Assembly (NCBI RefSeq): GCF_027213945.1
Contig: NZ_JAPWGW010000001.1
Coordinates: 930,001-994,000 of the forward strand
Direction: 5' to 3'
DNA length: 64,000 bases
Origin: Henriciella marina
Lineage (GTDB): Bacteria > Pseudomonadota > Alphaproteobacteria > Caulobacterales > Hyphomonadaceae
The position numbers were made by a program, and so were the translations under genes. Under the pieces are notes generated by a model. It had not been told where the DNA came from and searched no databases. It saw only the letters and a program-made list of their open reading frames with translations. Each line of letters begins with the position of its first letter. Position 1 is the stretch's first letter. Shown here in pieces: positions 16,014-24,755 of this stretch.

Positions 16014-18332
16014 CTAGTTTCGGCCGCGCTGGCGGAGGTGTTTGCCGAGGCCGATTTCGTGGAGCGCTTCACGCTGCTGGATGACGCGGACGAGTGCGCG
16101 CTTCTCGTCGATCTCGGCCTGTAGCGCCTGCTTTTCGTCGGAGAGCGCGGCGATTTCAACCTCTAGCGCAGCCTGCCTGGCGGCGGCTTCGTCAAGCTCA
16201 CGGCGCTGGTCGGCGCGTAGCCGGCGGCTGACCTCGAGATGCTCACGCGTTTCTTCATGGGCATTGCGCTCCTGGGAGAGCAGCATCTTCAGGTCGCGAT
16301 GGGTCTTCTCGTGAGCGGCTTTTTCCCGTTTGAGGGCGTTGCGCTCTTCTGAGATGATGTATTTCAGATCGCGGTGCGTTTTCTCGTGGGCCTCTTTTTC
16401 CTTTGTGAGCTCCGCTCTCGTGCTTTTATGCGCGTTCCGCTCTTCCGAGAGGATCTGCTTCAGATCCTGGTGGGTTTTCTCGTGGGCAGTCTTTTCCTTC
16501 TCGAGGTCGGCTTCCAGACGGGCGCGTGTTTGCTCATGGGCGCCCTTCTCTTTAGACAGCAGCAGGTCGAAATCCCGGCGCGCTGATTCCTGTGCAGCCT
16601 TTGCCGATTCCAGCTTTTGCTGCAGGTCTGCTGACAGATTGCGGAAGGCTTCTAGCCGCTCCTTTAGGGCGTCACGTGCCGTCACTGTCGTCTGCAATTT
16701 GCTTTCAAGGTCCCCGACGCGCGCTTCGGCGTGGGTGAGCAGCCGTTTTGTCGAGTTGAAGTCCTGCTTCGAGCCTTTCAGGAGCTCGTTGGCTTCCGCG
16801 AGCTTGCCTTCAAGCTCCTTGCGGGTCGTCATCGACTCCACGAGCGTTTTCTTGAGCTCCTCGGCGCGCTCATATTGATGGTCGAGCGAGCTCTTGATGT
16901 CCGCGACTTTCTTGAGATGCTCTTCATCCCGAGCGTTCATCTTTTCGTGGAGCGCATCGGTCGCTGTCTGGAATGCTTCCAGCCGGGCCTTGTATTTCTC
17001 TACAGCTTCAGCGAGTTGGTCCGATTTCTGGCGCAGCCGCTTCCGGTCAGCGTCGGCCTTGTCGTAGTGCCCTTGCAGGCCAATGCGATAGGCTTCAGCG
17101 CGCTCGAGCTCTGCACGAAACTGCGTTTCGGCACGTTCGCTTTCGGTGCGAAGCCGATTCACCTCTCGCAGGACGCGTTTTGAGATGGACGCATCCCCAT
17201 CGGTGGATGGAAAGGCTGATTGAAGACGGTCCACGTCGGCGAGTTGATTACGCAGCTTTGTAAACTCATGCAGAATGACGACAGTCGACCCGTCAGAAGC
17301 TGCGTGTTTCGTAGCATCGACTTCGTTTGCGAGGGCCGAGAAGAAGCCGGCTGCCCAAGTGCAGTCTTTACCTGCGAGGAAAACCGTGCCGGAGGTCTCT
17401 GAAGGGATGTCGACCGCTTTCTTCAACTTCGCCAGCTTCTGGCTGCCATCGTAGAGGTGAGCCTCAAAACCCGCATCCATCAGAGGCTGAAGCTCTGCCA
17501 GCAGGCTATCGCGCGTTTCGGCGGTGAGGTTCTTGTGGCTGTATTCCAGCATGACAAGCGCCGTGCGTGCGCGCTCAAGTGTCTTGCGGGCGCCCGCGAG
17601 GACTTGGTTTTCGTGCCCCTCAGTATCAATCTTGAGGAAGTCTATGCGGTCCAGCGCCTTCACAGGCTCGCACCTGTCGAGGGCGACCTTGGCGACCGTC
17701 ACCGTATCGAGCACCGGCGAACGGCCCGTGTCACGCAGTCCGCTGAAGGCCCCGTCAGTGGCAACGAAGAACTTCGCCTTGACACCCTTATCAGAAACAG
17801 CAGCGTTCACGGCTTCGACGCGATCATTCAGCCCATTTTGCGCAATGTTCTTTTCCAGGAGTTCAAACGCCGACGGGAGCGGCTCCAAGGCCACGACCTT
17901 GCCTTTATGGGCGACATGCCCGGCATGAACGCCGAACAGGCCGAAATTGGCGCCGATATCGACGGTATTGGCATCGTCCGGAAGCGTCGCGGTGAGGGCG
18001 TTCAGGACGTCGGTCTCATTCATGTTGCCGAGGTAGAACTCCGCGCCGAACAGGTCCCCGAGATCGACGTCGAAGCTCAACCCGTTCTTTAACTGGGCCG
18101 TGCCAGTCCTTCCGGAGCCAGCCGGGAAGACAGACCGCAGTCTTGTGCGGATCAGTCCGCTCAGCTCAATCCGGGCCTGCGTGTCGCGAAGGGTCGCCAG
18201 AAGCTGGAAGAGCGAATGGATATCCGGCTCGGGCGACTTTCCCTTCAGCAAGTAAGGCGCGCGTCGATCAGCCGTTGGGGTTTTCGCTGTCGCGGTCTTA
18301 CTCTGTTTGTGTGGCTGCGCCATGCTTGTCAT
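16014..18332 (-). CDS. FkbM methyltransferase fused to a long coiled coil
   Basis: Of 772 residues, about 120-300 form an FkbM-type SAM methyltransferase: motif I VDIGANFGLFG at 124-134, an acidic strand end in VVALEP and KIDTEGHE at 234-241. From about 385 to 757 the sequence is nearly continuous coiled coil, rich in Glu, Lys, Arg, Ala and Leu. It includes related units with AH-x-x-T(H/R) at residues 598, 616, 634, 648, 673 and 691. A methyltransferase joined to a long rod recalls WbdD, which caps O9a chains and measures their length. No kinase domain is present, so the analogy is of architecture only. The tail is basic (HLRQRGRN), as a membrane-contacting end might be. A second ATG at 18323 is an alternative start. 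Confidence 0.85.
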   Translation of the reverse strand: MTSMAQPHKQSKTATAKTPTADRRAPYLLKGKSPEPDIHSLFQLLATLRDTQARIELSGLIRTRLRSVFPAGSGRTGTAQLKNGLSFDVDLGDLFGAEFYLGNMNETDVLNALTATLPDDANTVDIGANFGLFGVHAGHVAHKGKVVALEPLPSAFELLEKNIAQNGLNDRVEAVNAAVSDKGVKAKFFVATDGAFSGLRDTGRSPVLDTVTVAKVALDRCEPVKALDRIDFLKIDTEGHENQVLAGARKTLERARTALVMLEYSHKNLTAETRDSLLAELQPLMDAGFEAHLYDGSQKLAKLKKAVDIPSETSGTVFLAGKDCTWAAGFFSALANEVDATKHAASDGSTVVILHEFTKLRNQLADVDRLQSAFPSTDGDASISKRVLREVNRLRTESERAETQFRAELERAEAYRIGLQGHYDKADADRKRLRQKSDQLAEAVEKYKARLEAFQTATDALHEKMNARDEEHLKKVADIKSSLDHQYERAEELKKTLVESMTTRKELEGKLAEANELLKGSKQDFNSTKRLLTHAEARVGDLESKLQTTVTARDALKERLEAFRNLSADLQQKLESAKAAQESARRDFDLLLSKEKGAHEQTRARLEADLEKEKTAHEKTHQDLKQILSEERNAHKSTRAELTKEKEAHEKTHRDLKYIISEERNALKREKAAHEKTHRDLKMLLSQERNAHEETREHLEVSRRLRADQRRELDEAAARQAALEVEIAALSDEKQALQAEIDEKRALVRVIQQREALHEIGLGKHLRQRGRN
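16266..16499 (-). repeat. Imperfect coding repeats in the coiled coil
   Basis: Three visibly related 63-base copies lie at about 16266-16328, 16341-16403 and 16437-16499, each encoding a unit of the form ERN/HKxx with AHEKTHRDLK. They match at many but not all bases, so the duplication is not fresh. The protein-level spacing of the AH-x-x-T motifs (18, 18, 14, 25, 18 residues) consists of sums of 7 and 11, as expected of a heptad/hendecad rod. Confidence 0.7.
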
Positions 18333-18389
18333 CCGTCTACGGAAACTTGATCACCAGACCGGATCGCCCGATGCGGCGTCTATTTCAAG

Positions 18390-19442
18390 TTAGGATTTTG
18401 TTTTCTTGGCGGCTCGTTCTTCCTGCCGGTACAGCCTGCCCCATGTCTTGTCCGCCTCATCGCCGGGCGACTGGTCGAGATAGATCTTTCCCATTTTCCT
18501 TACGCCCTCATCCGTCACCAGGTCTGGCCAGTACTGTTTCATCTGAGACCGGTCATACGACATGAGCGCTGTGTTTCCGGCCCGAAGCTCTTCTTCTATG
18601 CCGACATAGTGTTCACAAATTGACTGCGGTGCATCGACGATCGCGTAGCCACTGTCCCAGATCTTCAGCGACAGGTCAGTATCCGACTTGTAGAAAACAT
18701 AGTCGTCCTCATTGGCGTATTGCGCGGCCTCAAGTGCCTCGCGCGTATAGATGCCGTGATTGAGCATCAGGTTGCCGCCAATCGTCCGCTGGACGTAGTA
18801 ACGTTTCTGTTTTGGCCAGTCGCGGAAATAGAAGGCGCAGGCCCCGACAGGGACGCCAGCCTGTTTTGCGGCTTCGATCTGCGCAATACCATTGCGGATC
18901 GCGCCGGGCATCAGCAGGCAATCATCCGAAATCATGAGAATGTAGTCAGCCGAGGCGGCGCGGAAGCCCATATTCATGAAGCCGCCCCAGCTGCGCCGAC
19001 GCATCGATGTGTTGCCAGACTTGTAGCGATTGTACTGGAGGATGGTGATCACATCCTCCTGCTTGGTCAGCCACGGAATGGTGCGATCATTGGAGCCGCC
19101 ATCTACAACGATGATCTCACCATCAAGTCCTTCGAGCTCGCGGCGCACGGAGGCGATACATTTCTCGAGAAGTTTGCGGCGGTTGAGGGTGCCGAGAACG
19201 ACGCTGATGCGTGGACGGGTGTCGAGACAGGCATGCCGTGGGCGCGGGGCGCCCGCCCGTGTTATGTCCGGGCGGATGGGATCAACAGCATGATCGACGA
19301 CGTAACGGCGCTGTTCATCGCTTAACGCCGCATGCCAGTTGCTGATTGCGGCTTTTTCAGCCGTCTGAGGTGCTGGCGGGGTGGTGCGGCGTCCGCGGAT
19401 GATTGAATTCGCAGCACGGCGCACGCGTCTTGCCCACTCCAT
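18390..19442 (-). CDS. Glycosyltransferase family 2
   Basis: The 350-residue protein has about 75 basic, poorly ordered N-terminal residues before a GT-A fold: ISVVLGTLNRRKLLEKCIASV, VDGGSNDRT and the metal-binding ISDD in YILMISDDCLLMPGA. Late conserved segments include DTDLSLKIWDSGY with an acidic catalytic residue. AGGAG lies just ahead of the ATG at 19442. It is transcribed in the same direction as the coiled-coil methyltransferase 57 bases downstream and may form an operon with it. It probably extends or finishes the glycan. Confidence 0.88.
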   Translation of the reverse strand: MEWARRVRRAANSIIRGRRTTPPAPQTAEKAAISNWHAALSDEQRRYVVDHAVDPIRPDITRAGAPRPRHACLDTRPRISVVLGTLNRRKLLEKCIASVRRELEGLDGEIIVVDGGSNDRTIPWLTKQEDVITILQYNRYKSGNTSMRRRSWGGFMNMGFRAASADYILMISDDCLLMPGAIRNGIAQIEAAKQAGVPVGACAFYFRDWPKQKRYYVQRTIGGNLMLNHGIYTREALEAAQYANEDDYVFYKSDTDLSLKIWDSGYAIVDAPQSICEHYVGIEEELRAGNTALMSYDRSQMKQYWPDLVTDEGVRKMGKIYLDQSPGDEADKTWGRLYRQEERAAKKTKS

Positions 19443-19547
19443 TTCCTGCTCCTGCTAATTTTCTGCCGGTCGACTTAATCGATTTCAGCACGTCGTCACA
19501 CTTGCAAGGCCTATATCCAGCAGACCCGGCAAGTCGGACAGCTGAAG

Positions 19548-19583
19548 GCGAGCAGTTCACCCACCAGGTGGGAGGCCGCTCGC
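19548..19583. other. Nested inverted repeats in the intergenic region
   Basis: An outer stem GCGAGC/GCTCGC (19548-19553 and 19578-19583) encloses an inner CCCACC/GGTGGG pair (19560-19565 and 19567-19572). It lies between the stop of the upstream methyltransferase gene and the start of the GT2 gene, both on the minus strand. There is no T-run, so a simple intrinsic terminator is unlikely. It may be an mRNA processing or stability structure. Confidence 0.3.
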
Positions 19584-19618
19584 CGGAAGCCGACTGTACA
19601 GATTGTCCGCTTCAATGC

Positions 19619-20314
19619 TCAGGAAGCTGCCGGTGCACCGGTGCCATATGAGCTGCGCTCCCAGATTGGGTGGTCGTCCCTGATGAAGATGAGGTGCATC
19701 TGCCAGAGCGCATGGTCACCGGGCCGGAAAAGCGGATCGCACATGTCCACGCAGCGGAAGCCGAGCGACTTCATGTGCAGGGACATCTCATCGAAGGTGA
19801 GGTTCTTGCGATCGACGAAATTCAGTTTGAAGTTGTAAACCTCCATCATGATGAGGCTCGTATTCTTCAGCGTTTCCTCGCACCCGGCGAGGATGTCGAG
19901 TTCAACGCCGTGCGTGTCGAACTTCATGAAGTACGGCCCCGGCATATCGAATTCCTTGACGAGCGTGTCGATCTTCCGCAGCGGCGTTGTGTGAACATTG
20001 TCGCCCGCCGTGACCTTGGAAAGTGCGCCGCCAACATCGTTCGACTTGAGGAACTGCCCTTCGCCATCTTCGGACGAAGCGCCGCATACGACGTACTTTG
20101 TCCCTTCATGTGTGGCTGCAAGCTTCTCCCAGATCTCGAGGAAGCGGGGGTCCATATCGATGAGCAGAGCCTGCATGTCTGGCCAATGTGACTTGTAGAA
20201 ACCCAGATCGTCGCCTCGGCCGGACCCGATATTAATCAAGCTGCCAACCTCGATTTTCTTTTCTGCGATCCTGGCAAATGCATCTGCGATATGGGCGGAA
20301 TTCTCAATTGGCAT
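19619..20314 (-). CDS. FkbM-family methyltransferase
   Basis: The 231-residue protein has a motif I variant LINIGSGRGDDLGF near residue 30, an acidic second strand end (ALLIDMDPRF) and the FkbM-like KFDTHGVELDILAG segment in place of the usual KIDTEGHE. It ends with a strand LIFIRDD. I start it at the ATG at 20314 because GAGG lies eight bases upstream; an in-frame TTG at 20359 has no such site. It is divergent from the dioxygenase pair and probably O-methylates a glycan sugar. Confidence 0.85.
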   Translation of the reverse strand: MPIENSAHIADAFARIAEKKIEVGSLINIGSGRGDDLGFYKSHWPDMQALLIDMDPRFLEIWEKLAATHEGTKYVVCGASSEDGEGQFLKSNDVGGALSKVTAGDNVHTTPLRKIDTLVKEFDMPGPYFMKFDTHGVELDILAGCEETLKNTSLIMMEVYNFKLNFVDRKNLTFDEMSLHMKSLGFRCVDMCDPLFRPGDHALWQMHLIFIRDDHPIWERSSYGTGAPAAS

Positions 20315-20398
20315 GCGGCAATCCTCAAGCGTCGATAGTGCGTTCCCGTGTAGACGCAATTACGCAGGCAGAGCAAGCGGTGTGCGGATGTTACGTAG

Positions 20399-20426
20399 TT
20401 GACATTTTAACGCTGTGAGAGATTCT
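20399..20426 (+). promoter_or_regulatory. Candidate sigma-70-type promoter before the dioxygenase pair
   Basis: A perfect TTGACA at 20399-20404 is followed after 16 bases by GATTCT, three of six matches to the -10 consensus. It lies about 30 bases ahead of the start at 20456 on the correct strand. The -10 is weak, so this is only a candidate. Confidence 0.35.
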
Positions 20427-20455
20427 CCCCACAAGTGGGTTGGAGTTCATTAAGC

Positions 20456-21517
20456 ATGTCTATTGTTAAACAGGACGTTCGGGGCGGGGATCAGGCTCAA
20501 GCGACGACGGCGCCAGGGCGCGACTACGAAGCTGAGCTTGCGGCTCTTCGAACCGATCGCAACCGCTGGCGGGCCGAAGCTGAAAAGCTATCCGAGCAGT
20601 TCCAGAATACACCTACGATTGATCGCTCCTACCTTCTGACCAAGGGCACGATGCGGCAGCGTCAGACCTACCATGCGCTGGCAAAGGAAGTTAAGGCAGC
20701 TGATATCCAGCGGCGCCGAGAGCTTGGTCAGAAATACCTTGCAGAACAGAAGCTGGATCCGGACACGTCAAAATTGGTCGTGCTGCAGAAGGATGGCTTT
20801 GCGTCGGTCGACCTCAGCCATCATCCGCTGGTTCAGGACGCGGTCAAAGAGTGTCTTGATACCTATCAGGGAGCAATCGACTCCGGAAAGGAGCTCCTGT
20901 CCAAGGACAGCCTCGAATTTGTTGGCGACGCTGGCTGGCCGTTTATCGCCAGCGGTGGGGTCTACAAGCTGGCGACGAGCCCGCTGCTGCTTGCCCCGGT
21001 TATCCGTTATTTCGGCATGTTCCCAATCATGACCGGCTTCGGCCTGCTGTCAGCCCGCAATGAAGAGTTCTATCCGCATTCGTCACAGCGCCTGCACTTC
21101 GACCCGGAAGACCGCACGCAGCTGAAGGTTTTCTTCTACATCACTGATGTGGATGAGACGTCCGGACCGTTCATGGCCGTCCCGGCCGAGGACAGCGCCG
21201 TTCTCTACAATGACCCGGATTTCAAACTGGCCCGTCAGGATGACACCGCGGTTCGGGAGGGATCGATCCGCACATTCACCGGCCCGGCTGGTACGGCGAT
21301 TTACTGTGATACATGCCGCTGCCTGCATGCAGGGGCACGGCCCGGCGACAAGAAGCGCCTCATGCTGAGCATTGAGTACAATATACCAACGCATCTTCAT
21401 TCGAAGCTCTGGGAGGGTGACCCGGTGCCAGAGCGTCGCAGCCGGACGCTAAAGGTCAGGGATTATAACCTGAATGAGTATACCGAAGCCTTGCTGGCAC
21501 ACCCCAAGCCCGCGTAA
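20456..21517 (+). CDS. PhyH-type Fe(II)/2-oxoglutarate dioxygenase-like protein, copy 1
   Basis: The 353-residue protein carries the metal-binding HxD motif in QRLHFDPED (His214/Asp216 from this start) and a distal histidine at about 291 in CRCLHAGARPG. An arginine follows in KKRLMLS that could bind 2-oxoglutarate. These are the 2-His-1-carboxylate triad and co-substrate site of PhyH-like oxygenases. About 55 residues at the N-terminus look helical. The next gene is a tandem duplicate. GGAG lies ten bases before the ATG at 20456; an upstream in-frame ATG at 20435 overlaps that site. A hydroxylation of a sugar or lipid in the glycan pathway is likely but the substrate is unknown. Confidence 0.8.
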   Translation: MSIVKQDVRGGDQAQATTAPGRDYEAELAALRTDRNRWRAEAEKLSEQFQNTPTIDRSYLLTKGTMRQRQTYHALAKEVKAADIQRRRELGQKYLAEQKLDPDTSKLVVLQKDGFASVDLSHHPLVQDAVKECLDTYQGAIDSGKELLSKDSLEFVGDAGWPFIASGGVYKLATSPLLLAPVIRYFGMFPIMTGFGLLSARNEEFYPHSSQRLHFDPEDRTQLKVFFYITDVDETSGPFMAVPAEDSAVLYNDPDFKLARQDDTAVREGSIRTFTGPAGTAIYCDTCRCLHAGARPGDKKRLMLSIEYNIPTHLHSKLWEGDPVPERRSRTLKVRDYNLNEYTEALLAHPKPA

Positions 21518-21572
21518 GGCTTGCGAAACGACCAGTTGGGATACATTCCAGTTCAAGGGAGCGGGATAGCTC

Positions 21573-22577
21573 ATGCCTGATACAGCGCAGGACGTGAACG
21601 TCGAGAAACTTGTCGGCGAACGGGACTTCTGGCGAAACAAGGCCGAGCAGTTCATGGAGGTGTCACGCTCTGCTGCGGTGTTCGAACGCTCCTTTGTCAT
21701 CCGGCACGGGAGCATGAAGCAGCGCCAGCAGTATCATGAACTGGCCCGCTTCATAAAAAGCGAAGAGATTGCGCGCCGCGAGGCGCTGGGACGGCGCTAT
21801 CTCGCTGAACAGACGCTTGCCGCGGAAACGGCAGAGTTCGAGATCCCGCGGGACGTTGCGCACGCTTCGATCAATCTGAGCCATGACCAACTGGTGAAGG
21901 ATGCCGTGTCGGAGGGGCTGAAATCCTATGAGGACGCAATTGCCTCGGGCCGCGAGTTCCTGTCGAAGGATAGCCTCCAATTCCTTGGGTCAGCCGGCAA
22001 GCCGTTCGGGGCCGACAGCGCGATCTTCAAGCTTGCGACCAGCCCGCTGCTACTGGCCCCGATCATCCGCTATTTTGGCATGTTTCCGATCATGACGGGC
22101 TTTGGCGTCACGCTGGCAAAGAATTCCGAATTTCATCGCAAATCGTCCCAACGCCTTCACTTCGACCCGGAAGACCGTGCGCAACTGAAAGTCTTTCTCT
22201 ACATCACCGATGTGGACGCAAATTCCGGTCCGTTCATGGCGGCTGCCGCGAAGGACTGCGAGTTCCTGTTCGAGCGTCCTGATTTTGTCCTCGACCGCCA
22301 GGAAGACTCGGTTCTGGCCGACGGCGCCCTGCACGAATATCACGGGCCGGCGGGCACGATCATCTTCACCGATACGTGCCGGTGTCTGCACGGAGGCGGA
22401 CGCCCGGGCGAGCGCGAACGCGTCATGCTGAGCATGGAATACAACATGCCAACCTATCTCGGGGCCAAGCTCTGGGAGGGCGATCCGGAAGCCGAGCGTT
22501 GCCGGACGGAAAATATCCGCGTCGACAATCCCGATGAGTTCATGGAAGCATTGCTCGCTCACCCAAAGACTGGCTAG
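21573..22577 (+). CDS. PhyH-type dioxygenase-like protein, copy 2
   Basis: The 334-residue protein is a tandem duplicate of the preceding one. It keeps HxD at His196/Asp198 (QRLHFDPED), distal His273 in CRCLHGGGRPG and the following RERVMLS arginine. The block from KLATSPLLLAP through KVFLYITDVD is nearly identical in both, while the first 90 residues differ more. It lies 55 bases after copy 1 and is probably co-transcribed. Both active sites look intact, so the pair may have split substrates or positions rather than one being decaying. Confidence 0.8.
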   Translation: MPDTAQDVNVEKLVGERDFWRNKAEQFMEVSRSAAVFERSFVIRHGSMKQRQQYHELARFIKSEEIARREALGRRYLAEQTLAAETAEFEIPRDVAHASINLSHDQLVKDAVSEGLKSYEDAIASGREFLSKDSLQFLGSAGKPFGADSAIFKLATSPLLLAPIIRYFGMFPIMTGFGVTLAKNSEFHRKSSQRLHFDPEDRAQLKVFLYITDVDANSGPFMAAAAKDCEFLFERPDFVLDRQEDSVLADGALHEYHGPAGTIIFTDTCRCLHGGGRPGERERVMLSMEYNMPTYLGAKLWEGDPEAERCRTENIRVDNPDEFMEALLAHPKTG

Positions 22578-22661
22578 TTTCAGTTTCTCCAACTAGGTTT
22601 TCGCGTCTGTTGAGTGTTGTCACGGCACTCCTTGTTTCTGTTGTCCTGACATAGGGTTTCC

Positions 22662-23741
22662 ATGCTCGTACACTTTCATATTCCAAAGACTGCGGGCACC
22701 AGCACCAAACGCGTCATTGAAAGCTGGTATGAGCTCTACCGGGTCGAGCAAGGGCAACGCATCACGGAACTGCGCGAAGGCGCGGGCGAGGAAATCTGTG
22801 TGACCAGCCATTTCGCCTCATCGATTTTTGGCGAGGAGGGCGCGCTGACAGAGGCTTTGCCGGAAGTCATAGGGAATCCGGACTACAAGGTGTTCACGCT
22901 TCTGCGAGATCCCCTCGATCACCTCGTGTCGTCCTATTACCACCTTCGCCGCAAGAGCGATAAGGACCTGCCGCAAGACATCGTGTCGTTCGCGGAGTTT
23001 CCGAACCGCTTCATATATAGAAACTCGATGTGTGCGAGTAACGCCGAAGAGCGCTCCAACATTCTCAACTCGTTCTATTTCATCGGCGACACGTCTGACA
23101 TCGACGGCTCCATGAAGTATCTGGCAGAGCTTCTCGGGAAGCCTCCGGTCGATGTGCCAAAAGAGAATGTCGGAGATCGTGACGAGCTCATTCTACAGCT
23201 GACCTCCAGGGAACGCGCGCGGATCGAACGTGCGCTCGCGCCAGAATATGAGCTGTTTGAAACAGTTCGCGACATGTTGAGAGATCGCAGCTTTACAGGC
23301 AGTCCGGACGCACGGGCGGACCAGTTCGCGTTTACCAGCAAGATGGAGCGCCAGATTCTCAGCCCTGAGCTTCCGAACGCAGATGACGTTGAAGAGGTCA
23401 ACCTGCAGACGAGCATGCGGGAGCGCGAAAAGGCCTTTAACGAGATCATCGCCTCAAAGTCGGCCCGGATCGAAGAACTTGAACTGCGTGAAGCCTATCT
23501 GTCAGGTCAGTTGAAACGCGAGCGGGAGCAGAAGAACGCGGCGCTTCTGGAGGCGCGCGCCTTCAGCCACCTGCTACGGGTAGAGCGAAAGCAGCGATCG
23601 GCTGAGCGCGCCCTTGTGGGAAGGCTGTTCCCTTCATGGGAGGTGCAGAAGTGGCGGCTCATCCGGGTGAAGAACAAGCTGGGCCGTCTTTCGAAGCCCG
23701 TTCGCAATATTGCTGGCCGCGCCCTGAACAGGTTCAGATAG
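22662..23741 (+). CDS. Sulfotransferase-like protein with C-terminal coiled coil
   Basis: The 359-residue protein begins at the strand-loop HFHIPKTAGTST, matching the 5'-phosphosulfate-binding loop of Golgi-type sulfotransferases. It then has RDPLDHLVSSYYH at 82-94, matching the 3'-phosphate-binding region. Residues about 240-310 form a charged coiled coil, followed by a basic tail ending in ALNRFR. AGGG lies six bases before the ATG. Transfer of sulfate from PAPS to a glycan hydroxyl is the natural reading. The absence of an upstream leader before the phosphosulfate loop is normal for bacterial members. Confidence 0.8.
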   Translation: MLVHFHIPKTAGTSTKRVIESWYELYRVEQGQRITELREGAGEEICVTSHFASSIFGEEGALTEALPEVIGNPDYKVFTLLRDPLDHLVSSYYHLRRKSDKDLPQDIVSFAEFPNRFIYRNSMCASNAEERSNILNSFYFIGDTSDIDGSMKYLAELLGKPPVDVPKENVGDRDELILQLTSRERARIERALAPEYELFETVRDMLRDRSFTGSPDARADQFAFTSKMERQILSPELPNADDVEEVNLQTSMREREKAFNEIIASKSARIEELELREAYLSGQLKREREQKNAALLEARAFSHLLRVERKQRSAERALVGRLFPSWEVQKWRLIRVKNKLGRLSKPVRNIAGRALNRFR

Positions 23742-23820
23742 ACGGCTGGAATGCGATGAGAGGGATGCGCAGCGGCGTCCCTTCACCCTGACAGATCCTG
23801 TGCGATGATCGCCTCAGGCA

Positions 23821-24753
23821 TCACGCGACGTTGTCGAGATACCACTGATAGGTCGAGGCAATGCCATCGCGCAGGCTGATCGATGGCTCCCAGCCCATTT
23901 CGCGCAGCCGATCAGCTGACATCAGCTTGCGCGGCGTGCCGTCTGGCTTGGTCTCATCCTTGACGATCTTGCCGTCGAAGCCCACCACGTCTGCGACCAT
24001 TTCCATCAGTTCGAGAATGGTGACGTCGGTGCCGGAGCCAACATTCACGTGCTCATAGCCGGAATAGTTCTTGAGCAGGAAGACGAGCGCGTCGGCGCAG
24101 TCGTCGCAGTGAAGGAATTCGCGGCGCGGCGTGCCGGTGCCCCAGATCTCGATCTCGCTTGCGCCAGCTTTCTTGGCCTCATGCGCCTTGCGGATGAGGG
24201 CCGGCAGGACGTGGCTGGATTTGAGGTCGAAATTATCGCCGGGGCCGTAGAGATTGGTCGGCATGGCGGAGACATAGTCGCGGCCATACTGTTTGCGATA
24301 GGCCTGCGCGAGCTTTATGCCGGCGATCTTGGCGATCGCGTACCATTCATTGGTAGGCTCGAGCGGACCGGTCAGCAGGCTCTCCTCGACGATCGGCTGG
24401 TCGGCGAATTTCGGGTAGATGCAACTGGAGCCAAGAAATAGGATGCGGTTCACATCCTGTTTGTGGGCCGCATTGATGATGTTCGCCTCGATCATGAGGT
24501 TGTCGTAGAGAAAATCTGCCGGATAGGTGTCATTGGCGAGAATACCGCCGACCTTGGCGGCTGCCACGACAATGGCGTCCGGCTTCATGTCGGCCAGAAG
24601 CTTTTCGGTCTCGTCCTGACGGATGAGATTGGCCTTGTCGCGGCCGGCGATGATCACCTCGCAGTTTTCCTGCTCCAGACGGCGCACGGTTGCGGCGCCG
24701 ACCATCCCGCGATGGCCGGCAACCCACACCCGTTTTCCAGCGAGGTCATACAT
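23821..24753 (-). CDS. fcl: GDP-L-fucose synthase
   Basis: The 310-residue enzyme matches Fcl/WcaG closely: N-terminal VAGHRGMVGAA, LFLGSSCIYPK with the catalytic serine, the Tyr-x3-Lys in EWYAIAKIAG and the segment TNLYGPGDNFDLKSSHVLPALIRK. It converts GDP-4-keto-6-deoxymannose to GDP-L-fucose with NADPH. It starts two bases after the gmd stop, and the two are clearly one operon. With manC at 29575, the window holds the route from mannose-1-phosphate to GDP-L-fucose. Confidence 0.96.
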   Translation of the reverse strand: MYDLAGKRVWVAGHRGMVGAATVRRLEQENCEVIIAGRDKANLIRQDETEKLLADMKPDAIVVAAAKVGGILANDTYPADFLYDNLMIEANIINAAHKQDVNRILFLGSSCIYPKFADQPIVEESLLTGPLEPTNEWYAIAKIAGIKLAQAYRKQYGRDYVSAMPTNLYGPGDNFDLKSSHVLPALIRKAHEAKKAGASEIEIWGTGTPRREFLHCDDCADALVFLLKNYSGYEHVNVGSGTDVTILELMEMVADVVGFDGKIVKDETKPDGTPRKLMSADRLREMGWEPSISLRDGIASTYQWYLDNVA

Positions 24754-24755
24754 GA

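Noticed and set aside
16008-16025. GGCCGA/TCGGCC stem at the convergent SDR and FkbM ends
   Set aside because: Short stem without a T-run; it overlaps coding sequence and may be chance in GC-rich DNA.
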